Of a stretch of 64,000 nucleotides of DNA, positions 16,285-25,844 are shown one piece after another. How positions within the stretch are numbered: position 1 is the stretch's first letter; each line of letters opens with the position of its first letter. The notes under the pieces are model-generated. The model searched no databases, was not told the DNA's origin, and worked only from the letters and a program-made list of their open reading frames with translations. The translations under genes were made by a program, and so were the position numbers. The stretch comes from PFL42 sp963789825. Lineage in GTDB: Bacteria > Chloroflexota > Anaerolineae > Anaerolineales > E44-bin32. The stretch lies in NCBI GenBank assembly GCA_963789825.1, contig CAWBME010000003.1:14966-78965 (forward strand). The letters are read 5' to 3'.

Positions 16285-17421
16285 ATGAAGAGTGTGCGCT
16301 ACCTGCTGCTTGGGGGCATGACAGGGTTGATGATCAGCCTGGCTTGTGCCCTGCCGGCTGATCTGCTGCCACAACCGGCAGTCGGCAACTCGGCGGGGAC
16401 GGCAGCCGCGCAGACGGTTGAGTCGGTCATGACCGAAATCTCCGCCGCCGCGACCGGGCCGATCCCCTTGCCTCCGGTTTCGACGGAAACGCCGACCCTG
16501 CCATCCCTTAACCCAGAGGCCACCGCCCCGCCAAGCCTGGCGCCGGTAGCCACGGAGGTCACACTGCCCTGCCACCGGGCGACCTTCGTGCGTGATGTCA
16601 CCGTCCCTGACGGCTCGGAGTTCAGGCCGGGGGCGGACTTCACCAAGACCTGGCGTCTGAGCAACAGCGGCTCGTGCAGCTGGACGCGCGGCTATGATCT
16701 GGTGTTTGAGGCGGAGGACCGGATGTCGGGGCCCAAGAGTCAGCCGCTGTCGGGGGAGGTCAAACCCGGCGAGACGATCGACGTCTCCGTGGACCTGAAA
16801 GCGCCTAAAGAGGAGGGGGACTACCGCGGCCTGTGGAAATTGCAGTCGCTCGGCGGACAGCTCTTCGGAATCGGAGAACAGGGGACGAAGCCCTTCCGGG
16901 TAGCCATCCAAGTCTCCCTGCCGGATGAAGTGGTCTACAGCCTGGTGGAGGACTACTGCGACGCCGACTGGTCCACTGCCTCGGGCGACCTGCCGTGCCC
17001 CGGCGATGCTGGCTCGCCGGCTGGTTTCGTCGTGCGCCTGGAGGAAGCGGTGATGGAGGGCGGGCGCAAGGAGAACGAGCCCGGCCTGTGGATGCACCCC
17101 GAAGCCGTCGAGGACGGGCGCATCCGCGGCGAGTTCCCGGCCTTCAAGGTCGAAGAGGGCGACCTCTTCCAGGCGGTGATCAGCTGCCTGGACGGCTCGC
17201 CCGCGTGCAGCGTGCGCATGAAGCTCGAGTACCGTATCGGCGATGGGTCGATCAAGACGCTGGGGGATTGGGAGGAGAGAACTGACGACGAGTTTCGAAG
17301 TGTCGCAGTCGATCTGTCCGAACTGGCCGGCAAGAAGGTGAAGTTCATTCTGAGCGTGCAGACCCGCGGAGACTACACGGACGACTCCGCCTTCTGGCTA
17401 ATGCCGCGCATCATGCGCTGA
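16285..17421 (+). CDS. Lipoprotein with NBR1-type Ig-like domain
   Basis: 378 residues; ATG 16285 behind AAGGAG at 16270-16275. Signal peptide with lipobox SLAC (Cys near residue 21), then a Thr/Pro-rich linker. The Ig-like domain of NBR1 type follows: ATFVRDVTVPDGSEFRPGAD, FTKTWRLSNSGSCSWTRGY, and PGETIDVSVDLKAPKEEGDY leading to GLWKL. The C-terminal part (about 220-378) looks like a carbohydrate-binding or jelly-roll type beta domain, but I cannot name it. Probably displayed on the outer face of the membrane. Such lipoproteins are common in Chloroflexota. A possible -10 TAGAAT lies at 16195-16200. Confidence 0.85.
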   Translation: MKSVRYLLLGGMTGLMISLACALPADLLPQPAVGNSAGTAAAQTVESVMTEISAAATGPIPLPPVSTETPTLPSLNPEATAPPSLAPVATEVTLPCHRATFVRDVTVPDGSEFRPGADFTKTWRLSNSGSCSWTRGYDLVFEAEDRMSGPKSQPLSGEVKPGETIDVSVDLKAPKEEGDYRGLWKLQSLGGQLFGIGEQGTKPFRVAIQVSLPDEVVYSLVEDYCDADWSTASGDLPCPGDAGSPAGFVVRLEEAVMEGGRKENEPGLWMHPEAVEDGRIRGEFPAFKVEEGDLFQAVISCLDGSPACSVRMKLEYRIGDGSIKTLGDWEERTDDEFRSVAVDLSELAGKKVKFILSVQTRGDYTDDSAFWLMPRIMR

Positions 17422-17463
17422 TCTACAGCTGAAGGGAGACACCCCGGCGTGCCGTGGAACGCG

Positions 17464-17493
17464 AAGACCGGCTGCGCGGATGCAGCCGGTCTT
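17464..17493. terminator. Bidirectional hairpin terminator
   Basis: Perfect 12-bp stem (17464-17475 with 17482-17493, loop GCGGAT) between two convergent genes, followed on the plus strand by GTTGT. One arm is AAGACCGGCTGC. Confidence 0.85.
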
Positions 17494-17538
17494 GTTGTCC
17501 CTGCGCCGTCGGAGTGGCCCAGCCGTCGCCTGCCGGCA

Positions 17539-18040
17539 TCACTCTTTGCTGCGCGCCTGCACAACCACGCCGGCCACCAACAGCACCAGGCCGATCAGGC
17601 CGGCGACCGAGGCGCCCATCCCGAAACCGCTCTCCAACCGGCTGGCGACCACCGATGAACCCATCAGCGCCGTGAGGACGATCAGGCCCCAATCGAACAA
17701 GAAGTTCATCAGGATCAGGCCGATGACGCCGCCGATCACAGCGCCGATCAGGAAGCTGAGATCGATCCCGATCAAGCCCAACAAGAAGGGGACGATAACG
17801 GCGCCGGCCGCGAAGCCGACAAACAGGCCGATCCACTTGATGAACTTGGTCGCCAGCCACCCCATGACGCAACGCCACCACCAGCCCGATGAGGATGGCC
17901 ACCCATCCTCCCCCGAACAGGGCCTCAAACACAACCCAGGTGAAAAGAAATGCCGCCAACCCGGCAGCCAGCCAGAAGAACCGCTTGCCGGCGAAGACCA
18001 GCACCAGACCCGCAACCAGAGCAAGAATTGCCTCAAGCAT
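17539..18040 (-). CDS. Multi-span membrane protein (DUF4203/TMEM198-like), one frameshift
   Basis: Starts MLEAILALVAGLVLVFAGKR at 18040 and ends at 17539, about 166 residues after joining two frames near 17870. Five or more closely spaced helices: FFWLAAGLAAFLFTWVVFEAL, WVAILIGLVVAL, then in the second frame FIKWIGLFVGFAAGAVIVPF, SFLIGAVIGGVIGLILMNFL, WGLIVLTALMGSSVVA and VAGLIGLVLLVAGVVVQ. The alternating Gly-rich helices with length and pattern resemble DUF4203-type proteins. Function unknown. Confidence 0.7.
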
Positions 18041-18254
18041 CTTCGTCCCTCCATCGGAGACTCCAGCCGACACGAATCGGCTCGTCGCTCATACAAACCC
18101 CGGCCAAGCGCTGGGGTTGCTCTCGAAGGCTCCTTCAGGCGGCTCCGCGCACCTGCGTGCCGGCTGGGCCTTGTGTGCGTCTCCCCAGCATCGCCGCCGT
18201 TCCCGCGCGCAGGCGCCGCCTCGGCGCCAACGGGCGAGGGGATGGTGTGCCCGG

Positions 18255-18905
18255 CTAGGAATCGCCCGGCGGAGACGCCAGCAGCGCTTGCAGGCGCGGG
18301 TGGTCCGCATACGCGCCGCGATAGCGTTCCGGCAAGAGCACCGCGATGCGGCACATGACCTCGTCGGCTTGCTGGCGGGTGGACTCGGACCGGCGGGCAG
18401 GATCAAGCGGCGGCAGGCGGAACGGCTCACCAATACGCAGGAGGGCGTGTTTGCGGTGCAGGCGGAGCAGCGCCGGCAGCGCGTCCTCGGTGTTGATGAA
18501 GGCGGCTGGCACGATCGGAACCCCTGCTTGTTGGGCAAGGTACACAATGCCGGACTTGCCCCGGTTGAGCTGATGGGTGCGGCTGCGCGTGCCTTCAGGC
18601 GCCATGCCGAACACCCTCCCGGACCTCAGCCAGGCGACGGCCGCATCCAGTGCCGCCCGGTCGACCTCCCCCCGCTGGATGAAGATGCCATTCGCCGCCC
18701 GCATGAACGGGCCCAGGATCCAGTGGCGTTCCCATTTCTCGGCCACCCAAGCGGCGATGTGGGGCCCGCCGAACTCGCTGTAGAACAGCGGGGCATCGAG
18801 CATGCCCAGGTGGTTGGCGGCCAGAATGTATGGGCCGCCGGTGGGGAGATTCTGCCGCCCCTCGACGGTGTGCGTGCACACCAGGCGAGTGATGGCGGTA
18901 GCCAC
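18255..18905 (-). CDS. plsC: PlsC-like 1-acyl-glycerol-3-phosphate acyltransferase
   Basis: Membrane-associated acyltransferase that makes phosphatidic acid for phospholipid synthesis. 216 residues from GTG 18905. Motif I ILAANHLGMLDAPLF (NHxxxxD), motif III-like MAPEGTRSRTHQLNRGKSG (EGTRS) and motif IV VPIVPAAF are present. A CTG at 18930-18932, 5 bases after AGGAGG (18938-18943), would add SRSQFVHVV, closer to the family N-terminus and with a better ribosome site, so the true start may be there. Confidence 0.88.
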   Translation of the reverse strand: MATAITRLVCTHTVEGRQNLPTGGPYILAANHLGMLDAPLFYSEFGGPHIAAWVAEKWERHWILGPFMRAANGIFIQRGEVDRAALDAAVAWLRSGRVFGMAPEGTRSRTHQLNRGKSGIVYLAQQAGVPIVPAAFINTEDALPALLRLHRKHALLRIGEPFRLPPLDPARRSESTRQQADEVMCRIAVLLPERYRGAYADHPRLQALLASPPGDS

Positions 18906-18960
18906 GACATGAACGAACTGGCTTCGGCTCAGAGCATCCTCCTCAGGAGAGCCAGGGCAA

Positions 18961-18989
18961 TTGTAGGCCCAGGGGGCGGGTGCTACAAT
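18961..18989 (+). promoter_or_regulatory. Promoter for the gene at 19016
   Basis: TTGTAG (18961-18966), 17-base spacer, TACAAT (18984-18989). Predicted start near 18996, leader about 20 bases containing GGAGGGAAG before the ATG. Confidence 0.65.
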
Positions 18990-19015
18990 GCGCGCCGCAG
19001 CCGCGCGGAGGGAAG

Positions 19016-20144
19016 ATGCTCACCATTCAGGCCGTCGACGTGCGCGATCGGGCGCAAGTCAAGCGCTTCCTGCAGCTGCCCTTCCGCCTGTATGCCGACT
19101 CGCCGCACTGGGTGCCGCCGATCCTGACGGATGCCTCCACCCAGTTGAATCCGGACAAGCACCCGTTCTATGAGCATTCGCAGGCTGAGTTCTTTCTGGC
19201 CACGCGGGACGGAGCGCGATGTCGGGCGCATCGCGTTGCTGGAAAACCGTCCGTACAACCGCTATCACGACAAGCGCCAGGCGCAGTTCTACCTGTTTGA
19301 ATGTGAGGACGATTTCGAGGTGGCGTCGGCGCTGTTCGAGCGCGTGTTCGAGGCCGCCCGTGCGCGCGGCCTGACCCAGGTCGTCGGCCCCAAGGGATTC
19401 GGTGCGCTCGACGGCTACGGCATGCTGGTGGACGGCTTCGAGTTCCGGCCGGCGATGACGATGATGAACTACAACCCGCCGAGCTACCCGGCCTTCGCCG
19501 AACGGCTGGGGTTCCGCAAGGAGGTCGATTTCGTCTCCTGCTACCTGAGCGCCGAGAAGTTCCGCCTGCCCGAACGCGTGCACCGCGTGGCCGAGCGCGC
19601 CGCAGCCCGCAGCGGGCTGCGGGTGATGCGCTTCACGCGCAAGCGCGAGCTGATGGCCATGGCGCCCAGGATCGGCCAGGCCTACAACCGCACCTTCGTC
19701 AACAACTGGGAGTACTACCCGCTCAGCGATCGCGAGATCAAGTTCCTGACCGACAACATCCTCGGCTTTGCCAACCCGCGCCTGATCAAGATCATCCTGC
19801 ATGAAGACGACGTGGTCGGCTTCCTGTTCGCCTTCCCGGACGTCTCCGCCGCCATCCAGCGCAGCAAGGGTCGCCTGCTGCCCTTCGGCATCGTTGATCT
19901 GCTGCTCGAGGCGCGGCGCACGCGCTGGGTGGCGCTCAATGGTGCCGGCGTGCTGCCCGAGTTCCACGGCCGCGGCGGCAATGCCCTGATGTACTCGGAG
20001 ATGGAGAAGACCATTCACGAGCACAAGTTCCTGCATGCCGACCTGACCCAGGTGGCTGAGTCGGCCGTCCAGATGCGACATGACCTGGAGAACGTCGGCG
20101 GCGTGGCCTACAAGAACCACCGCGTGTTCATTCGCGAGCTCTGA
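19016..20144 (+). CDS. GNAT-like acyltransferase family protein, one frameshift
   Basis: About 375 residues in two joined frames. MLTIQAVDVRDRAQVKRFLQ opens the protein; coding sense changes frame near 19205 and continues VGRIALLENRPYNRYHDKRQ to the stop at 20144. Two half-domains resemble a duplicated N-acetyltransferase fold, with VGPKGFGALDGYGMLVDGFE in the first half and ALNGAGVLPEFHGRGGNALM (GNAT-like acetyl-CoA loop) near the C-terminus. Related uncharacterised proteins occur in many bacteria. Substrate unknown. Confidence 0.7.
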
Positions 20145-20180
20145 CGCCGCGCCCCGGCGGCACAAGCCGATGCGGCGGCG

Positions 20181-21018
20181 CTATGCCCTGGTTGCGTCCG
20201 CAGGGGCGCCATCCGCAGCGTGGCGGCGCAACCACTGGCAGGCGAAGTCGACGCACGCCGGCTGGGAGAAGAGCCGGGCGGCCGCCGAGCCGACCCGGCC
20301 GAGGCGCACGTGGCCGGCGGCCTGCAGCGCCTCGCCGATCTCCACGAAGTTGTCGGTCGAGTAGTCGATCTCGGTGATCGTCACCAGTTGGCGGCCGTGC
20401 GGGCCGAGGATAGGAACCTTCTGCGTGAGGCGGCCGACGATACGCGGCGCCCGGTGCTCGGCAAGGTGGAACGAGGTGTTGCTGTCGAAGCCGACACCGA
20501 GCAGCAGCACGTGTGCATCGAGTTCGTGCAGCCGCGCCAGCGGCGAAGTCTCGCCCAGCCCGTCGTCCAGGCCGTGATCTGCGGTCACCCGGTCGGCGTG
20601 CCTTCCCCAGGCGCAAAACGAGTTCGAGCGGATGCCGGCTGCGCAGCACGCCGGGCCAGCTGCGGAAGCTCTCGGCGATGGCGCCCATGCCGCGCGTCGG
20701 GGCTGTCTCCGGCTCAAAGGCCGGCATGCTGGCGTGGATCACCTCCACCCAGGACCGGGGGACCGGCGGGTGCTCCCAGTAGGTGGGATCGGAGTAGCCG
20801 GTGAAGGCCGGCATCACCAGTGTGCCCTGCGGGGTCAGCACGTCCATCAAGGCCTGGATGACCGCAACCGGCCCGCCGCTCACCCAGCCCAGCGACGACT
20901 GCGACGAATGCACCAGCAGCGTCATCGTGGGGATGACGCCCAGGGCGCGCAGATCGGCCGCCAGACTGGAGCGGGTCCGGGGCTCGGGGGTGGCCTGGAT
21001 GATCTGCTCTTCGCGCAT
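20181..21018 (-). CDS. AAC(3)-family N-acetyltransferase-like protein, one frameshift
   Basis: Relative of aminoglycoside 3-N-acetyltransferases (antibiotic_NAT). The N-terminal part from ATG 21018 includes LRALGVIPTMTLLVHSSQSS, LGWVSGGPVAVIQALMDVL, GTLVMPAFTGYSDPTYW and TRGMGAIAESFRSWPGVLRS, the usual family order. The frame changes near 20600 and resumes ARLHELDAHVLLLGVGFDSN, NTSFHLAEHRA and DNFVEIGEALQAAGHVRLG to TAG at 20181. About 275 residues, normal for the family. Many genomic members do not act on aminoglycosides, so resistance is not implied. Confidence 0.85.
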
Positions 21019-21238
21019 CGGGGAGCACTCCGTTGGGCCCAACGGACTCCTGGCCGGGCAAGAACCCGCCATCCGGTTCGTCGGGCCGGGCAGCCTCGAA
21101 GCAATTCTCGCACAGGATGGCGGACCTGGAGGGCAGCCCGGCGGCTCGCCGAGCGGCAGGCCTTCACCGGGCCATCGGGCTGCGAGGGTCACCGGGTTCC
21201 CATCGGCCGCAGGCCTGCCGGGCGCGGCGGAGGTCGCC

Positions 21239-22075
21239 TCAGATCGGAACCGCCGTGCCTGTGACGATGATCCCACCTTGCTTGGGGATCTCGACGGTCA
21301 GCAGGCTAGGTCGCCCCATCGCCTCGCCCTGGCGAATGGTGAGCACGACCGGAGCCTGGATCAACCCGGCCTGACGCAGGTAGCCGCCAAGTGCGGCGGC
21401 CGCAGCCCCGGTTGCAGGGTCCTCGACGACGCCTCCAACCGGAAACGGATTGCGGGCATGGAAGACGCTTTGGCTCTCCCGCCACACGAGTTGCAGCGTC
21501 GTGAGGTCGTGGGCCAGCATGATGGCCTTCAACCGGTCGAAGTCGTAGTCCAACGTGGCGAGTTGCTGGGCGCGGGTAACCGCCAGGACAAGGTGCCATG
21601 CGCCGGCGTAGGCCTTGGCCGGCGGGATCGATGGATCGAGCTCCGCCTCATCCCATCCGAGCGTTGCGAGCGCATCCGTCAGCAGGGACCTGTCCGCCGG
21701 CGCAAACCTGGGCTCTACCGAGGTGAGCGACGCCAGACGCTGGCCGCTGCGCTGCCGAACCGACACCGGCACTTCTCCGACGGCTGTTGTCAGGCGATAG
21801 ACGCCCTCGCCTCCCGCCTCGGCCAGCACGATCCCGGCCGCAATCGTGGCGTGACCGCAGAAGGGGACTTCGGCGACCGGGCTGTAGTAGCGAACGACGC
21901 GCTCGGAGCCCGAGGCGGGCGCAAGGAAGGCGGTCTCCGAGAAGCCCACCTCGGCCGCGATGCGTTGCATCGTGGAAGGATCGGGGAGTTCGTCGCCGAT
22001 CCACACGCCAGCCGGATTCCCCCCTTCGGGGGTATCGGTGAATGCAGCCAGCTTGAAGAGCCGACCCGACGTCAT
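21239..22075 (-). CDS. PhzF-family isomerase-like protein
   Basis: Member of the PhzF/diaminopimelate-epimerase fold. ATG 22075 (MTSGRLFKLAAFTDTPEGGN) is favoured over 22120 because alignable family sequence begins there; an AAGGAG lies 15 bases upstream. Key blocks: GGNPAGVW, IAAEVGFSETAFL, catalytic Glu in SETAF, FCGHATIAAG and VVEDPATGAAAAALGGYL. 278 residues, family-normal. Part of a minus-strand run of small enzymes. Substrate cannot be inferred. Confidence 0.93.
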   Translation of the reverse strand: MTSGRLFKLAAFTDTPEGGNPAGVWIGDELPDPSTMQRIAAEVGFSETAFLAPASGSERVVRYYSPVAEVPFCGHATIAAGIVLAEAGGEGVYRLTTAVGEVPVSVRQRSGQRLASLTSVEPRFAPADRSLLTDALATLGWDEAELDPSIPPAKAYAGAWHLVLAVTRAQQLATLDYDFDRLKAIMLAHDLTTLQLVWRESQSVFHARNPFPVGGVVEDPATGAAAAALGGYLRQAGLIQAPVVLTIRQGEAMGRPSLLTVEIPKQGGIIVTGTAVPI

Positions 22076-22150
22076 CTGGGAATCGTCTCCTTGCAGAGGG
22101 GTTGCCGTCCGCGTCGACACCTGGCGTGCCGGTGAGGCGCAGTGAGCGGG

Positions 22151-22741
22151 TCAACAGCGCCGTCGTCGGCGCGGCAGGAGCAGCAGTCCGAGCAGCACGG
22201 CCGTGGCCACCGGCCACACCCAGGCCAGGTCCCCCGGGCCGCCCGGGCCGGTCAGGGCATGCGTGCGCCGGATGCGGATCAGCCGATACGGCCGGGAAGC
22301 GGCGTCGAGCGCCTCCTCGGTCATGCCCGCTGGATCCAGGCCGGCAACTCGGGCGGCAAACCCGCTGGCGATCAGCACCTGGCGCAGCAGCGGCAACCGG
22401 TCGGGCGAGTCGGAGACGTCCTCGGCCATGCCCGCCCACCAGCCATGCGGAAGCCAGATTTCGACCTGCGGGTTGACCAGCAGATTGCGGTACCAATCGG
22501 CGACCTGGCCGAAGCCGGCGGTGCAGTACACGTCGCCGTCGACGATGGCGTAGTTGACCGGCGTGCGGCGGGTGCGGCCGGTCTTGCGGCCAACGTGCAC
22601 CAGCACCATGATCTGGCCGCTGAGCTCGCGCTGGTTGGCATAGGGTCCGAGGCCCAGGCGCCAGTGAAGCAACATGTACCGGTTCAGCCAGCGGAAGGCG
22701 CCCCGCAGCTGCTGTTCGCGCGGAGTGAGTGCGGTTGACAT
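22151..22741 (-). CDS. Nitroreductase family deazaflavin (F420)-type oxidoreductase with C-terminal helix
   Basis: ATG 22741 follows GGAGG with 5-base spacing. The core resembles Ddn/F420H2-dependent quinone reductases: VLVHVGRKTGRTRRTPVNYA, DGDVYCTAGFGQVADWYRNL and VEIWLPHGWWAGMAEDV. After about residue 165 a transmembrane helix (LAWVWPVATAVLLGLLLL) and an Arg tail anchor the protein. Family proteins reduce quinones or nitro groups with F420H2; whether this organism makes F420 is not shown in this window. Confidence 0.85.
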   Translation of the reverse strand: MSTALTPREQQLRGAFRWLNRYMLLHWRLGLGPYANQRELSGQIMVLVHVGRKTGRTRRTPVNYAIVDGDVYCTAGFGQVADWYRNLLVNPQVEIWLPHGWWAGMAEDVSDSPDRLPLLRQVLIASGFAARVAGLDPAGMTEEALDAASRPYRLIRIRRTHALTGPGGPGDLAWVWPVATAVLLGLLLLPRRRRRC

Positions 22742-22789
22742 CGCAGCCTCCAAAACGAGGTGGGCCCGGTGGCCTGAGGCGGCAGGCCC

Positions 22790-23828
22790 TCAGCCGCCGG
22801 GTGGACGGTGGGGATCGATCTGGTCGAACGTGCCGCCGGAGATCACCTCGCGCACCCCTTCGGAAGCCAGAAACTCGTGCGGGAAGCCGAGTTCGATGCG
22901 GCTGGCTTCGTCCAGGCGACCGGCGACCTCCGCAGGCAGCGCATGCTCCAGGCACGCCAGATTGTCGCGCAATTGATCCAGCGTGCGTGCGCCCAGGATC
23001 GGCACGATCACGCCGGGCTGCTGCCGAAGCCAGTTGATGGCGGCCTGGGCAGGCGAGCAGCCGATCGAACTCGGCGGCCTCGGCCACTGCCGCGGCGATC
23101 TTCATCGACCGTTCGTGCAGAATGCCCCACTGCGCCGCTCGCCCTGAGCCAGGCGCCTCCGGCTGGCCGTACTTCCCGCTCAGGATGCCGCGACCCAGGA
23201 TCGCCCAGGGAGTGACCGCAAGGTCGAGGGCACGCGCCATCGGCAGTAGATCGCGCTCGGGCGTGCGCTGGATCAGGCTGTACTCGATCTGCAGAGCGAC
23301 GAAGGGTGTCCAGCCGCGCAGCATCGCCAGTGTGTTCGCCTGGGCCACAACCCAGGCGGGCGTATCGGACACGCCGACATACAGCACCTTGCCGCCGCGC
23401 ACCAGATCGTCCAGGGCGCGCATCACTTCCTCCACCGGGGTCAGGCCGTCCCAGGCGTGCATCCAGAGCAGATCGATGCGCTCCGTGTTCAAGCGCCGCA
23501 GGCTGCCCTCGACCGAGCGGACCAGGTTCTTGCGATGATTGCCGGCGAAGTTGGGGTCGCCCTTGCGGTCGAACAGCGTGTACTTCGTGGCGAGCACGAA
23601 GTGATCGCGATCGGCGGCGATGAACTCGCCGACGAGGGCCTCGCTCTGCCCATCGGTGTAGCGATTGGCGGTGTCGATGAAGTTGCCCCCGGCCGAGGCG
23701 TAGGCGTCGAACATCTGCCGGCACTCCGGCTGGCCGGCGCCCCAGCCCCAGGCCTCACCGAAGGTCATCGTGCCGAGACAGAGCTCGCTGACTCGCAAAC
23801 CGCTGCGTCCAAGGATCTTGTAGCGCAT
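22790..23828 (-). CDS. Aldo/keto reductase, one frameshift
   Basis: NAD(P)H-dependent (beta/alpha)8 oxidoreductase. MRYKILGRSGLRVSELCLGT, then FIDTANRYTDGQSE (catalytic Asp and Tyr), catalytic Lys in LATKYTLF, His in DLLWMHAWDG and GKVLYVGVSDTPAWVV. Coding sense shifts frame near 23050 and ends VIVPILGARTLDQLRDNLAC and onwards to 22790. About 345 residues in total, normal for the family. A long open frame continuing past the shift into the next genes is a GC-driven artefact. Confidence 0.92.
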
Positions 23829-23893
23829 CTCACTCCCTCAGTTGGCTGGATACCCGTGCAAGGACGGAATGGGCAGGCGACAAGTGCGCTGGG

Positions 23894-24601
23894 CTACCAA
23901 GGAATGCGCCGGCGGTCTCGAAAGAACCCGCCGCTCGAACCGCGGGCGGGGAGTGTCGCCAGCCAGACGATCGTATCGGCGCCCTCGGCCGGGGTGCGCG
24001 GCGCTTCGGGCCCACCCATCTGGGTGTGCACCCAGCCCGGGCAGGCGGCGTTGACCTTGATGTCTCCGCCGCGCAGTTCGTCGGCCAGGATGCAGGTCAG
24101 GGCGTTCAAAGCGGCCTTGGAGATGCTGTAGGCGGGCGCGCCTGCACCCATTTCGCTCAGCGCGCCATAGCCGGAAGAGACGTTCACGATGCGTCCGTAC
24201 TGCTGCCGGCGCATCAGCGGTGCGAAGGCGCGGCACAGCCTGAGCGGTCCGTAGAAGTTGGTCTCCATCGTCAGGCGGAAGTCCGTCAGATCGAGATCGA
24301 GAATGCTGGCCTGCTCGTCGAGGTAGATCCCGGCGTTGTTGACCAGCACGTCCAGGCGTCCGCAGGTCGACTGAACGAACTCGAGCGCTGCCTCGATCTG
24401 CTCTGGCCGGGTGACGTCGAGGGTGCGCTGGATCAAGGTCAGCCCTTCCCGCGCCAGCGACTCGACGGCGGCAGCCCCCTGATCTGGATCGCGGCTGCCC
24501 AGGATCACGTGCAGGCCGCGGGCAGCGAGTTGACGGCAGGTCTCCAGGCCGATGCCTCGGTTGCCGCCCGTGACCAGGGCGAAACGTTCGGCCGCCGTCA
24601 C
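23894..24601 (-). CDS. Short-chain dehydrogenase/reductase
   Basis: NAD(P)-dependent Rossmann oxidoreductase, 235 residues. GTG 24599-24601 overlaps the stop of the DUF3052-like gene (GTGA). TGGNRGIG (cofactor loop, residue about 11), LDVLVNNAGIY, INVSSGY-type Ser in IVNVSSGYGALSEMG and catalytic YSISKAALN, then NAACPGWVHTQMGG. All catalytic residues are present. Translationally coupled to its upstream neighbour. Substrate unknown. Confidence 0.94.
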   Translation of the reverse strand: MTAAERFALVTGGNRGIGLETCRQLAARGLHVILGSRDPDQGAAAVESLAREGLTLIQRTLDVTRPEQIEAALEFVQSTCGRLDVLVNNAGIYLDEQASILDLDLTDFRLTMETNFYGPLRLCRAFAPLMRRQQYGRIVNVSSGYGALSEMGAGAPAYSISKAALNALTCILADELRGGDIKVNAACPGWVHTQMGGPEAPRTPAEGADTIVWLATLPARGSSGGFFRDRRRIPW

Positions 24602-24985
24602 GCGACAACCTTGAGCCGCACGGCGGACCAATCCGAATCCACCGCCACCTGGGCCACCGCCTGCAGGCCAAAGCGCAGGGCGATGGAGATGATCACGTCG
24701 CGGTTGACATCCGACGCCAGGGGTGAGCCACCTTTGGCGTACGTGACCCACAACAAACCGCCTGGCGCGAGCCGACGCTTGGCGGCCGGCAAGCCTTGCT
24801 CCAGCTCCTTGCGGGAGCGGGTGAAGAGCTGGACCCAATCGGCCTCTCCCGTGGATGACCGCAGCCAGACTGGCGCCCTTCGGCAAGGGGCCGAGCACGG
24901 CGGCGTAGCCGGGCGGTGCGGCGAGCAACACGAGGCGGTACCCCTCGCGCAGGTACATCTTCTCGGCCAGCGACTTCTGCGCCAT
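24598..24985 (-). CDS. DUF3052-like small protein, one frameshift
   Basis: MAQKSLAEKMYLREGYRLVL starts at 24985; YRLVLLAAPPGYAAVLGPLP is the recognisable DUF3052-like beginning. Near 24855 the coding sense changes frame to EADWVQLFTRSRKELEQGLP, PGGLLWVTYAKGGSPLASDV and SDWSAVRLKVVA, stop 24598. About 128 residues. The fold resembles a reduced Rossmann/methyltransferase-like domain without cofactor motifs. Function unknown. It is co-transcribed with the SDR gene. Confidence 0.7.
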
Positions 24986-25002
24986 GACGGTTCTCCCGGG
25001 GG

Positions 25003-25768
25003 TCATCCTGCCCGGCGTGGTGCCCGACTTGTCCGGGCGAGCATGCGCTGAGTCCAGGCCGGATCCGCCCGACGCAGGCGGTTCTTGCTCAGGTTCTGGC
25101 GCACGACCCAGCCGATGTCAGGGTCGTCGCAGGCGGCCCAGCGCTCGAATCGCTCCCGACCGAGCTCGAGGTCGGCGGCGAGGGCCACGCTCCAGGCGTA
25201 GCCCAGCGCCTGGCGCAGGACGCGGAACGGCTCGCTCTTGCGGTCGGCCTGGCGCGGAAGGTGGCGGGTGGCTCGGTCGAGCAGAGCGAAGACGGCGTTG
25301 GTTGTGCGGCGGCGGGTGAGCAGGCGTGGTTCGCACACGGCGGCCACGGCCGCCCGCTGTTCGAGCAACGAGCCGCGGATCCAGCTGCGCATCTCGCGCA
25401 GGAGTGCGGAGGTGTCAACGTCCCCCCACGACTGCAGGGCCATGGCCACGGCCTCGCGGACGCGCCAGCGCGGGTCATTGGCCAGGCGGCGCAGGCTCGG
25501 CAGCAGGCTGAGGTCTCCTTCGGCCAGCAAGCGGCCATAGCCGAGAGTCCCACACACGACCAGGAAGACGCCGGGGGTGTTCTCGGGGGCCTGATCCGGC
25601 GTGAGCCTGAGGTAGCGGTCGAAGCGCCTGCGGTCGCCCTCGGCGGCGGCGGCCGCAGCCAGCTCCAGGTTGCCGCGCGGCCCGGGCAGCCCGCTGTGGG
25701 TGCGCAGGTAGGCATCGAAGTCGCGCCTCCGACTGCAGCGCGCGGCGGTATTCGTCGACCCGGCTCAC
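25003..25768 (-). CDS. HEAT-repeat-like protein, one frameshift
   Basis: GTG 25766-25768 gives VSRVDEYRRALQSEA, a frame change near 25720, then DFDAYLRTHSGLPGPRGNLE and VFLVVCGTLGYGRLLAEG. The rest is helical repeats: LLPSLRRLANDPRWRVREAV, AMALQSWGDVDTSALLREMR, ERWAACDDPDIGWVVRQNLS. The DPRWRVREAVAMAL unit is typical HEAT/armadillo-like, often seen in DNA alkylation repair-like or scaffold proteins. About 255 residues. Located 17 bases upstream of the DUF3052-like gene in the same direction. Confidence 0.7.
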
Positions 25769-25844
25769 GCCGGGCAGTGTACCAGAAGCGTCCGGGCGCG
25801 GATGGTAAGATGGCGCGGCACGCGTGTGCTGCGCGGAGGCAACC

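Noticed and set aside
21648..23828. 726-residue open frame joining aldo/keto reductase to downstream genes as one large protein
   Set aside because: Only the first about 260 residues are family sequence; the rest is out of frame across two other genes with clear starts.
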